Below, in pieces: positions 17,761 through 24,279 of a DNA stretch of 64,000 nucleotides. The first letter of the stretch is position 1. Every line of letters begins with the position of its first letter. The notes under the pieces were generated by a model. It saw only the letters and a program-made list of their open reading frames with translations, did no database searches and was not told where the DNA came from. Origin of the DNA: Pseudobdellovibrionaceae bacterium (GTDB lineage: Bacteria; Bdellovibrionota; Bdellovibrionia; Bdellovibrionales; Bdellovibrionaceae); the NCBI GenBank assembly GCA_019637915.1, contig JAHBUV010000001.1, positions 62,001-126,000 of the forward strand. Direction: 5' to 3'. Position numbers and translations under genes: made by a program.

Positions 17761-17779
17761 GCTAGAGTTCTCTAGCATG
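17758..17779. promoter_or_regulatory. Perfect palindrome containing both divergent start codons
   Basis: CATGCTAGAG and CTCTAGCATG are exact reverse complements around a TT centre. Each strand thereby reads M-L-E-x-S-S-M, giving queG and cca two alternative ATG starts each at mirror positions. The inner pair leaves 16 bp between genes, too short for separate promoters, so promoters must lie inside the opposite coding sequence. A dimeric repressor bound here, or RNA hairpins hiding the start codons, could regulate both genes. Confidence 0.6.
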
Positions 17780-19033
17780 AGTCCCGTCGTCCGTCTCCTG
17801 CAACAACATGCCGATTGGCCCGCGGCCCTTTCCGTCCTGAATCGCTTACAGGGTGCGGGTCATCGCGCCCTGTTCGCCGGGGGTTGCGTGCGTGACGCCC
17901 TGATGGGCCGGCCGGCGGGGGATCTGGACATCGCCACCTCGGCTTTGCCGGACGAGGTGATCGCGCTCTTCGAGAAAACCGTCGAGGTCGGCAAAAGCTT
18001 CGGCGTCGTCCGCGTTCTGATCGGCGAGGCCGACCTCGAGGTCGCGACCTTCCGGGAGGACGGCGATTACCTCGACGGCCGGCGGCCCGAGTCGGTGCGC
18101 TTCCGCGGCGAGAAAGAGGACGCCCTCCGCCGCGACTTCACGGTGAACGCGCTGTTTTTCGATCCTCTCCATGACCAGGTTCTGGATTATGTCGACGGGC
18201 AAAAAGACCTGCGGGCGCGGCGGCTGCGCACGGTGGGGGAGCCGCGCCGGCGTTTTGACGAGGATCACCTGCGGGTGCTGCGGGCCTTGCGTTTCAGCGT
18301 GCAGCTGGATTTTCAGATCGAGGCCGCGACCTGGCAGGAGGTTGGCCGGCGCGCCGCCGACGTGAGCGGCGTCAGCCGCGAGCGCATCCGCGATGAGATG
18401 TTCAAAATGCTGAAAGTGGGCGGCGGCGAGAAGGCCCCGCGCCTGTTGCGCGAGTCGGGCCTGCTGCCGGTCTTGTTCCCGGAGCTCGCGCCCTGGGCCC
18501 AGGCCATGGAAAAAACCTCGGGCCGGTGGCTGCGGCCTCCGTCGGCGACCCTGGTGGAGGCCTTCGGGCGCTGGCTGGCCGGCGCGGTGAAGGCGGGGGC
18601 TTCGGCGCAAGCGTGGGCGAAGGTTTTGTCGGGCCTGCGCTTGTCGAAGAGCGAGGAGAAAGCGCTCACGCGCTTGCTCTCGGTGATCGCCGATCCCGAG
18701 CGGCTGTGGACGCGACCGCTGGGCGCGCGCATTCTTTTTTATGAGGAGCCGGAAACGCGCCAGGCCCTGGATCTGCTGGAAGAGATCGGGCCGCGCGATC
18801 CGCGCCGGGATGAAGTGGACGCCGCCTGGCGCGCCGTGCGGGTGAATGACCGGCTGCCGGCGCCGCTGCTGACGGGCGACGCGGTGAAGGCGCGCCTGAC
18901 GGGGGCGGACATCGGCGAGGCCTTGCGGGCCGCCCTGGAGGCGCAGTTGGAAGGGCGCATCCGGACGCCGGCGGAGGCTTTGACATGGTTCGAAGGCTGG
19001 CTCAAACTCAAATCAGCTTCTTCCACGGAGTGA
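17777..19033 (+). CDS. cca: CCA-adding tRNA nucleotidyltransferase / poly(A) polymerase family
   Basis: A class II polymerase-beta nucleotidyltransferase that builds or repairs the CCA end of tRNA. The head motif reads A-G-G-C-V-R-D-A-L-M-G-R-P-A-G-D-L-D-I-A-T-S with catalytic Asp residues in D-L-D, followed by R-R-D-F-T-V-N-A-L-F-F-D (template-arm motif) and G-E-P-R-R-R-F-D-E-D-H-L-R-V-L-R-A-L-R-F. At 418 residues there is no C-terminal HD phosphohydrolase domain. Poly(A) polymerase I is a close relative, so that activity cannot be excluded. The start is ATG at 17777 (alternative 17759). An RDD membrane protein gene follows after three bases. Confidence 0.92.
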   Translation: MSPVVRLLQQHADWPAALSVLNRLQGAGHRALFAGGCVRDALMGRPAGDLDIATSALPDEVIALFEKTVEVGKSFGVVRVLIGEADLEVATFREDGDYLDGRRPESVRFRGEKEDALRRDFTVNALFFDPLHDQVLDYVDGQKDLRARRLRTVGEPRRRFDEDHLRVLRALRFSVQLDFQIEAATWQEVGRRAADVSGVSRERIRDEMFKMLKVGGGEKAPRLLRESGLLPVLFPELAPWAQAMEKTSGRWLRPPSATLVEAFGRWLAGAVKAGASAQAWAKVLSGLRLSKSEEKALTRLLSVIADPERLWTRPLGARILFYEEPETRQALDLLEEIGPRDPRRDEVDAAWRAVRVNDRLPAPLLTGDAVKARLTGADIGEALRAALEAQLEGRIRTPAEALTWFEGWLKLKSASSTE

Positions 19034-19036
19034 GAT

Positions 19037-19600
19037 GTGGTGTTTGTTCCGCCCACCGGGGCGCGCTTCTGGGCCCGGGTGATTGATGAGGTCGTGATCC
19101 TGTTTCTGCTGGTCCCCGCCTTCGGGTTGGCGGCCTTTGATCTGTTCTCGGCGGAGCGCCTGTGGATGTCGTGGCCTTTTTTCGCTTATTTCCTGTGCAT
19201 TCCTTTGTTGTACGAGGCCGTCACGGTGTGGATCTTCGGCGCGACTTTCGGCAAGTGGGCCTTCGGCCTGCGCGTGGTGAACAACCGTGATCCGCAAGCG
19301 CCTTTGAGTTTTTGGGACGCGCTCACCCGCGCCGTGGCCTTTCGGTTCAGTTTGTTTTTCTCCTATGCGGTGCAGGCTCTGGCGCTCCTGCGCTACGACC
19401 GCACGCACCTCGCCGACTGGGCGGCGCGCACGCGCGTCGTCGCTTTGAGGCCGCGTCGCAGCCTGGCCCGTGTGCGCTGGTTCTGGGGGCCGGTGCTGAT
19501 CGTGTTTTTCCTGTTCACGGGCTGGTCGGCGGCGCGCGTTCTCTTCGCCGGACTTTCGTGGGACTCCACGGGAATTATTTTTCAGTCCGAAGACCTCTGA
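19037..19600 (+). CDS. RDD-family integral membrane protein
   Basis: A 187-residue protein with three to four hydrophobic segments (about residues 17-37, 45-67, 100-120 and 152-172). It carries the Arg-Asp-Asp family layout: R-F-W-A-R-V-I-D-E at the start of the first helix, the T-F-G-K-W-A-F-G-L-R-V-V loop, and L-R-Y-D-R-T-H-L-A-D near the third. Substrate and role of such RDD proteins are mostly unknown; some are ion antiporters. The start is GTG at 19037 or 19040, directly after a GGAG that overlaps the cca stop, so it is translated from the same message as cca. Confidence 0.85.
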   Translation: MVFVPPTGARFWARVIDEVVILFLLVPAFGLAAFDLFSAERLWMSWPFFAYFLCIPLLYEAVTVWIFGATFGKWAFGLRVVNNRDPQAPLSFWDALTRAVAFRFSLFFSYAVQALALLRYDRTHLADWAARTRVVALRPRRSLARVRWFWGPVLIVFFLFTGWSAARVLFAGLSWDSTGIIFQSEDL

Positions 19601-19680
19601 GTTCACGGGTCCTGACAAAATCTTCATGAAAAAAATCGCGGTCGCGATGTCGCGAAGGCGGCTTTCGTCGTGTCGTGGAT

Positions 19681-19736
19681 GGGGCTAAAGCCCCGGACTC
19701 ACGAAGAATTCCCCGACAAATGTCGTCGTTGAGTCC
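19681..19736 (+). other. Structured intergenic segment upstream of the LuxR-type gene
   Basis: Within the 299-bp gap 19601-19899, three nested or adjacent helices can be drawn: GGGGCTaaAGCCCC (19681-19694), then GGACTCA paired with TGAGTCC (19695-19701 with 19730-19736) enclosing CGACA-aa-TGTCG (19714-19725). This looks like a folded leader or small RNA rather than a terminator, since no T-run follows. It matches no RNA family that I recognise. The remainder of the gap to 19899 shows no gene. Confidence 0.4.
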
Positions 19737-19899
19737 AGTTTTTCAAAACCTACGTCATGCCTCTTGCGCGACCTTTGTTTTGAAGGCAGACTTAGAGTCA
19801 GGTGGTGCATTTCTTCTTGATGAAGTCCTGGAAGACGAGTCGAGGGGAAGGCGTTCGAATCGCAAGAGAAACATAAACCCATAGCGGGAGGGAGCAAGG

Positions 19900-20289
19900 A
19901 TGCTCAGAGATGTCCTGATTCAAAAAGGTCTGTCGAATCGTGAGGCCGAAGTCGCCGAACTGGTCTCTAAAGGGCTGTCCAACAAGGAAGTGGCCAACCA
20001 GTTGTTCGTGACGGAAAAAACCGTCAAGTTCCACCTCACGAATATCTATAAAAAAATGAACGTCAAGTCGCGCGCTCAGCTGATCGTGTGGTGCTTGCCC
20101 CACCTCGGTTTCGTCGAAAGCGAAAACCGCGTGGAAGCCAACGGCGCCAACTCGGCCACGGCTTACAACAATCAGACCCAGACCATCCCCGCGGGCAGCG
20201 CCACGGTGGCGGGTACGACCCTTCCGGGTGCCAACAACGGGATCGGCCGCAACAACGGCAATTCCGACATCGGCGCGATGGGCATGTAA
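19900..20289 (+). CDS. Single-domain LuxR-type HTH regulator with Asn/Gly-rich tail
   Basis: Residues 8-65 form a complete LuxR/GerE DNA-binding domain: L-S-N-R-E-A-E-V-A-E-L-V-S-K-G-L-S-N-K-E, then V-T-E-K-T-V-K-F-H-L-T-N-I-Y-K-K-M-N-V-K-S-R-A-Q-L. There is no receiver or autoinducer-binding domain. Instead residues 80-129 are low-complexity Asn/Thr/Gly/Ala-rich and lack predicted structure, an odd tail for this family. GGAGGGAGCAAGG precedes the ATG. The thioesterase gene follows after six bases on the same strand, so both may be one operon. Target genes are unknown. Confidence 0.88.
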   Translation: MLRDVLIQKGLSNREAEVAELVSKGLSNKEVANQLFVTEKTVKFHLTNIYKKMNVKSRAQLIVWCLPHLGFVESENRVEANGANSATAYNNQTQTIPAGSATVAGTTLPGANNGIGRNNGNSDIGAMGM

Positions 20290-20295
20290 TTTTCT

Positions 20296-20799
20296 ATGGC
20301 TGAGTCATCATCGAACGCCAAGCCGGTTTCGGCCTCGCAAGTGGTGATGACTCAGCTGGTTCTTCCGAGCCACATCAATGCGGTGGGCTCGATTTTCGGT
20401 GGCACGATCATGTCCTGGATCGACATCGCCGCCGCCATCGCGGGTCAGCGCCACTCCAACAAGGAAGTCGTGACCGCCAGCGTGGACGAACTTCATTTCA
20501 TCGCTCCCGTCTACAAGGGTTGGGTCGTCAATCTCCGAGCCAGTGTCAATTTCGTCGCGAAGACTTCGATGGAAGTGGGCGTGCGAGTGGATGCCGAAAA
20601 CCCGAAGACGGGAGAGACTTTTCACACCGTCAGCGCTTACCTCACCTTCGTCGCCCTGGGATCCAACGGCAAGCCGTCCGCGGTGCCGGGCCTGATCCTC
20701 GAGGACGATCTCCAGAAGCAGCGTTTCGAGGAGGCCCGCCGTCGCCGCGAACACCGCCTGTCGGTGCGCGAGATGAAGAAGCAGGAGCGCGGGGGATAG
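20296..20799 (+). CDS. Acyl-CoA thioesterase (YciA/BFIT hot-dog family)
   Basis: A 167-residue hot-dog-fold hydrolase releasing free CoA from acyl-CoA. The N-terminal motif L-P-S-H-I-N-A-V-G-S-I-F-G-G-T-I-M-S-W-I-D contains the catalytic Asp-bearing helix, followed by V-T-A-S-V-D-E-L-H-F and a beta-strand region. The C-terminal 30 residues are charged and helical (R-R-R-R-E-H-R-L type), possibly for oligomerisation. Translation likely follows the LuxR-type gene, whose stop lies six bases upstream; no separate Shine-Dalgarno is evident. In this window it may balance the acyl-CoA pool fed by FadD and used by FadI/FadJ. Confidence 0.9.
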   Translation: MAESSSNAKPVSASQVVMTQLVLPSHINAVGSIFGGTIMSWIDIAAAIAGQRHSNKEVVTASVDELHFIAPVYKGWVVNLRASVNFVAKTSMEVGVRVDAENPKTGETFHTVSAYLTFVALGSNGKPSAVPGLILEDDLQKQRFEEARRRREHRLSVREMKKQERGG

Positions 20800-20820
20800 T
20801 CTTTCTTTCGGGCGCCTGGC

Positions 20821-21735
20821 CTAGTTCACGGGGCAGGGCGATTTTTCCATCAGTTGTTTCACTTTTTTAAAGAACTGCCGGGTGGCGAGTCCCGCGGCGA
20901 GAATCTTGTCCTCGTTCTGCCGGAGTGTCACCTGATTGCCGTCCGGGTCCACGCTCACGGCCGCGCCGATATTGACGCCGATGATCTCAGGTTGGTTGTT
21001 GCAGTTGAGGCGCCAAAGAGGCGCGCCGGAAGAGCCTTTGAAGCTGTTCGCCCGGAAGCGCAGGATGTTGTCGTCGTCGCTGTGGATGAGCTTGACCTGG
21101 TCGTCCACGGACAGCCCATGGCCTTCCTCGATGTCGGCGCTGTAGCCGGCGAGGATCAGTGGGGGCCGGCTTGTCGGGCAGAGGGATTTCAGGAGCGTCT
21201 TGGTCGCGCCGCCGCCGGTGTTGACGAGGCTCATCCATCCCGTGCTCTGCCCGATGGGCTCTTTGAGCTGGATCAGGCCCCAGTCTTTGTTGCTGACGCT
21301 GGTGATTTTGCCGTTTCCCCAGGCTCTCGTGGCGACGGACTGGTGTTTCCCGTCGGCCGACACGTAGGTGATGGTGCGATCGCCCTCGGGCTGTTCTTTC
21401 GCGAGGTTCGTGCAATGTCCGGCGGTGAGCGCGTGGCAGGCGCTGATCATCACGGCCGTGCAATGCCCGGAGCCGATTTTGATTTTCCCCAGCATGCGGA
21501 AAGGGCCTTCCGGGTTTTCGTCGACGTAGCGGTTGTCCCGCCCGTAGATCGCCGCTGTTTTCTGATCGGGCGTGTGGCTGGGTGTTCTTTCCAGGCTGGC
21601 CTCCACGATGGGCGTGGCCTGTCGGGCGAGATTCTGGATCGTCGACAGCGGCGCGCAGCCGTCGGCCGTCAAGGCGGCCTGAGCGAGGGAGGTGCCGAGG
21701 AGGATCAAAGTGGAGGCGATGGGGGTGATTCTCAC
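20821..21735 (-). CDS. Secreted trypsin-like serine protease (copy 1)
   Basis: A 304-residue chymotrypsin-fold protease with a signal peptide (ending L-A-Q-A). The triad is visible: His107 in T-A-G-H-C, Asp151 in K-D-W-G-L-I and Ser236 in K-G-S-S-G-A-P. A disulfide-like pair flanks the histidine (Cys100, Cys108). The family cleaves peptide bonds in the periplasm or outside the cell. It is a paralog of the next gene (21843-22748), sharing I-Y-G-x-x, A-G-Y-S-x-D-I and F-x-G-S-S-G-x-P-x-W-R in the same order, so a tandem duplication is likely. No inhibitory propeptide is obvious beyond the first 70 residues, which are not part of the protease fold. Confidence 0.9.
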   Translation of the reverse strand: MRITPIASTLILLGTSLAQAALTADGCAPLSTIQNLARQATPIVEASLERTPSHTPDQKTAAIYGRDNRYVDENPEGPFRMLGKIKIGSGHCTAVMISACHALTAGHCTNLAKEQPEGDRTITYVSADGKHQSVATRAWGNGKITSVSNKDWGLIQLKEPIGQSTGWMSLVNTGGGATKTLLKSLCPTSRPPLILAGYSADIEEGHGLSVDDQVKLIHSDDDNILRFRANSFKGSSGAPLWRLNCNNQPEIIGVNIGAAVSVDPDGNQVTLRQNEDKILAAGLATRQFFKKVKQLMEKSPCPVN

Positions 21736-21842
21736 TCTTTGATGATCCCGCTGTTTTTGGTTTTTTTGAATGCTGGAACGTCACACTCTCGACGCAGGTC
21801 GTGGTTCGCCGCCCGGGGTCTCGTGGTGGGGCGTTGGTTCGC

Positions 21843-22748
21843 TCACTCGGCGGCGCAGGGGTATTTTTTAACGAAGGCTTTCATCTTGCCGAAAAATTCG
21901 TCCGTGGCGATGCCGGCGGCGAGGTTTTTGGTTTCGTTGGCGGGCAGAAAGGCCTGGCCGCCTTTGACCGGGTTGTAGGCGGCGGTGGTGTTGAGGGCGA
22001 CGATCTCGGGATTTCCTTGGCAGTCGTAGCGCCAGATGGGGCTGCCGGAAGAGCCCTGGAAGGACTGCCCGCGGAAACGCAGGAGGTTGGTCTTTTCGTG
22101 GCGGATCATTTCCACCTGGTCATCGATGGACAGGGATTTTCCCTGGTCGATGTCGATGCTGTAGCCGGCGAGGATGAGTTTCCCGTCCTTGTTGCAGGAA
22201 CCCGTGATCCATTTCGAGAGGTTCTTGCCGGAGAAGGCGCTGAGTCCCATCCAGCCGGTACGGTCGCCGAGGGAGGAATCGAGGCGGGCGACGGCCCAGT
22301 CCCCTTCGGAGAGGGTCTTCGCGTCCTGGCCGGATTGCGACACATTGATGGTCGAGCGGGACTTTTCATCGGCGGAGACGAAGGAGATCTCCGCGGAACC
22401 GGTTTTTTGTTTGGCCCGATCGAGGCAGTGCCGGGCCGTCAGGATGTGGCAGCGGCCCACCATCACCGCCGTGCACTGGGCGTTCCCCCAGGAGATTTTT
22501 CCCAGCGCGGTGAAAGGATAGGGGGCGTGTTTCGGAACCAGGAGTCGGGTGTCCTCTTCACCGTAAATGCCCGCAACCTGGGTGGGCTGGGGGGCCTGTC
22601 CCGGAAGCTTCTCGACGGAAAGATCGATCAGCGGGGCGACGTCGCGGAGGAGCTTGCCGGGAGTGTCTTCGTGGCAGAGGCCGGGCGTCGTGGCGCCATG
22701 GGCGGAAAGCGCGGAGAGCGAGAGGAGGATCAGGATGATTTTCCGCAT
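21843..22748 (-). CDS. Secreted trypsin-like serine protease (copy 2)
   Basis: A 301-residue paralog of the adjacent protease, with signal peptide (ending S-A-H-G-A). Triad residues: His107 in T-A-R-H-C, Asp150 in G-D-W-A-V-A and Ser234 in Q-G-S-S-G-S-P. The Gly before the catalytic His (A-G-H-C in most trypsins) is Arg here, a small departure. The N-terminal 60 residues and the C-terminal F-F-x-K-M-K-x-x-x-x-K-Y-P-C tail match copy 1. The two genes are 107 bp apart on the same strand, so each may have its own promoter. Likely role: extracellular or prey-protein digestion (inference). Confidence 0.9.
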   Translation of the reverse strand: MRKIILILLSLSALSAHGATTPGLCHEDTPGKLLRDVAPLIDLSVEKLPGQAPQPTQVAGIYGEEDTRLLVPKHAPYPFTALGKISWGNAQCTAVMVGRCHILTARHCLDRAKQKTGSAEISFVSADEKSRSTINVSQSGQDAKTLSEGDWAVARLDSSLGDRTGWMGLSAFSGKNLSKWITGSCNKDGKLILAGYSIDIDQGKSLSIDDQVEMIRHEKTNLLRFRGQSFQGSSGSPIWRYDCQGNPEIVALNTTAAYNPVKGGQAFLPANETKNLAAGIATDEFFGKMKAFVKKYPCAAE

Positions 22749-22973
22749 GCCCTATTATCAATGCCTCCCCGGCCCAAGGCAGCTGTCCACTCGTCCAGGA
22801 ATTTCTGGAAAGCACGGGATGAGCAGGCCTTTTCAAGTCGGGTGGCGAGCGGGGGGGCGAAGAGGGGCGGAAAACCCGGGTGAGAAAAGCTGATTTCCGG
22901 ACGAGAAATCGCCTCAAAAACGTCTCATCAAGCATGGAATTATCTGCCTCTTTTGCAGCCTGTGGCGGGAGGC

Positions 22974-23002
22974 TTGCAAAATACGTCATTTTGACGTATT
23001 TT
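22974..23002 (+). promoter_or_regulatory. higBA promoter with overlapping 11-bp-arm operator
   Basis: TTGCAA (22974-22979) and TATTTT (22997-23002) are spaced 17 bp. Over the spacer and -10 lies a perfect inverted repeat, AAAATACGTCA (22978-22988) and TGACGTATTTT (22992-23002) with a TTT centre. An HTH antitoxin bound here would block RNA polymerase, the usual autoregulation of toxin-antitoxin operons. Confidence 0.65.
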
Positions 23003-23017
23003 TTCAAGAAGAGAAAA

Positions 23018-23287
23018 TTGATCCATTTTGAATGGGACAAAAGGTTTTTAAAACAGATGGAAAGAGTGCCGGTCTTCATTCGGGAAAAGGCCCAGATGTG
23101 GATGTTCGCGGTGAAAACGGCGGGCTTGGCGGAAGTGGCGAAATCGCCAGGTTATCATGATGAACCCTTGCAGGGACTTCGCGCGGGGCAGAGATCGGTT
23201 CGCTTGAATCGGGCTTATCGTCTGATTTACCGGGTCATCGATTCTAGCCGTATTCGTTTATTGGAGATTCATAAGCATGACTATTAA
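23018..23287 (+). CDS. higB: RelE/HigB-like toxin of a type II toxin-antitoxin pair
   Basis: An 89-residue basic protein of the ParE/RelE/HigB fold: F-E-W-D-K-R-F-L-K-Q-M-E-R-V-P near the start, then P-L-Q-G-L-R-A-G-Q-R-S-V-R-L-N-R-A-Y-R-L-I-Y-R-V, the strand-rich core with catalytic or RNA-contacting Arg residues, and L-L-E-I-H-K-H-D-Y at the end, a common HigB terminus. Such toxins cut mRNA on the ribosome. I chose the TTG at 23018, behind AAGAGA, because upstream ATGs would read through the operator. The antitoxin gene overlaps its end by 11 bp, in the toxin-first order typical of higBA. Confidence 0.85.
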   Translation: MIHFEWDKRFLKQMERVPVFIREKAQMWMFAVKTAGLAEVAKSPGYHDEPLQGLRAGQRSVRLNRAYRLIYRVIDSSRIRLLEIHKHDY

Positions 23288-23585
23288 AAAAGATTTCTTT
23301 GAAATCATGGAAAAACAATTCGGTCGTTTGACCGTGGGAAAGGCTTTGAAAGCCTGGCGGCTGGCGGAGGGGCTTTCGCAGGGGCCGTTCGCGAAGAGGC
23401 TGGGGATTTCCGTGCAGAGCCTCTGCGACTTGGAAAAAGGGCGGCGGGTGCCGACGCCGGCGCGGGCGGCCAAAATGGCGCGCAAGATGGGGATCCCGGA
23501 GATTTCCTTGATTCAACTCGCCCTGCGGGACGCGCTTTTCGCGGAGGGTTTTGAGTTCAATGTCCGCCTGGAAAAAGTGTCCTAA
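23277..23585 (+). CDS. higA: HigA/Xre-type antitoxin
   Basis: A 102-residue protein with an Xre-type helix-turn-helix at residues 20-75 (L-K-A-W-R-L-A-E-G-L-S-Q-G-P-F-A-K-R-L-G-I-S-V-Q, split here as helices two and three, then L-E-K-G-R-R-V-P-T-P). It neutralises the HigB toxin by direct binding and represses the operon through the palindrome at 22978-23002. Its start codon lies inside the toxin gene. The region is somewhat richer in A+T than the surroundings, in keeping with mobile toxin-antitoxin modules. A strong terminator follows. Confidence 0.88.
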   Translation: MTIKKDFFEIMEKQFGRLTVGKALKAWRLAEGLSQGPFAKRLGISVQSLCDLEKGRRVPTPARAAKMARKMGIPEISLIQLALRDALFAEGFEFNVRLEKVS

Positions 23586-23595
23586 ACAAAAAAGT

Positions 23596-23643
23596 GGCGG
23601 GGCAGTTCTCCGCGGGGGAGCGGAAAAAAGCCCCGCCTTTTTT
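23596..23643 (+). terminator. Rho-independent terminator of higBA
   Basis: GGCGGGGC (23596-23603) pairs with GCCCCGCC (23630-23637), with a small inner hairpin CTCC/GGAG, followed by six T residues. It starts ten bases after the higA stop. Confidence 0.85.
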
Positions 23644-23672
23644 CTGGTGGTGCGGGACCAGAAAAAATCGGA

Positions 23673-24128
23673 TCAGTGTCGACGGGCGCCCGGATTGTTC
23701 ACGCCGGGGTTGAAGTGCGGGGTGTTCCGCTGGCTCTTCACCGAAGCGTTGGTGTCCGTGCCCTGCTCGCGGGCGCGGCGGCTCGGGCGGCGCTCGTTGC
23801 TGGCTTCATCGGCGGCGCGGCCGCCATTCAGGGTGTCGTCCTGCTGGGCCTGACGGATGTCGGCCGTTTCACGCTCACCCCAGTTTTCCCTTTGATTTCC
23901 GCGGGCTTTCACGGTCGCGCGAGCGGATCCTTTGGCTCGGGCCGCAACACGCGACGGGGATTTCCGGGCGCTGGTTTTGGACGAAGCGCTTTTGCGGGCG
24001 CTGGTGCTTTTGGCGTTTTTCGTGCTCTTGCGGGCGGCGCTTTTGCGCGCGCTTTTCCGGCCTGTCATGCTTTTCGGCATCGCTTTTTTGCTGCTCTTCC
24101 GGGAGCTGTGGGTCTGTGTCGTGGCCAT
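23673..24128 (-). CDS. Histone H1-like Lys/Arg/Ser/Ala-rich basic protein
   Basis: A 151-residue protein whose first 75 residues are made of short basic repeats (A-R-K-S occurs again and again, with S-R-K-S, A-R-K-S-A and S-K-T-S-A-R-K-S) much like the tail of eukaryotic histone H1 or the H1-like proteins of Chlamydia and Bordetella. The C-terminal half is polar and probably disordered (Asn, Asp, Arg, Gln). No HTH, no signal peptide. AAGGAGG precedes the ATG. Likely a DNA-compacting, nucleoid-associated protein (inference from composition). It stands alone, convergent with higBA, with 151 bp of non-coding DNA before it that shows no other feature. Confidence 0.72.
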   Translation of the reverse strand: MATTQTHSSRKSSKKAMPKSMTGRKSARKSAARKSTKNAKSTSARKSASSKTSARKSPSRVAARAKGSARATVKARGNQRENWGERETADIRQAQQDDTLNGGRAADEASNERRPSRRAREQGTDTNASVKSQRNTPHFNPGVNNPGARRH

Positions 24129-24279
24129 GTTGCCTCCTTATGCCGCGTTGAAATTGAAACGGCGACCAACAAGGTAGCAAGATCGGGGCCAAGGTCCTGT
24201 TGCGGCTTTTGTGTGTGATGACAGGTCCTTATGGATCAATAAAAAGAATTGAATTCAGGGGATGGCGGGCCCGCCGGAC

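Noticed and set aside
23932-24177. Hydrophobic plus-strand frame opposite the H1-like gene
   Set aside because: Leu/Ala-rich product is the antisense of A-R-K-S codons; the minus frame has a good AAGGAGG and a coherent composition.
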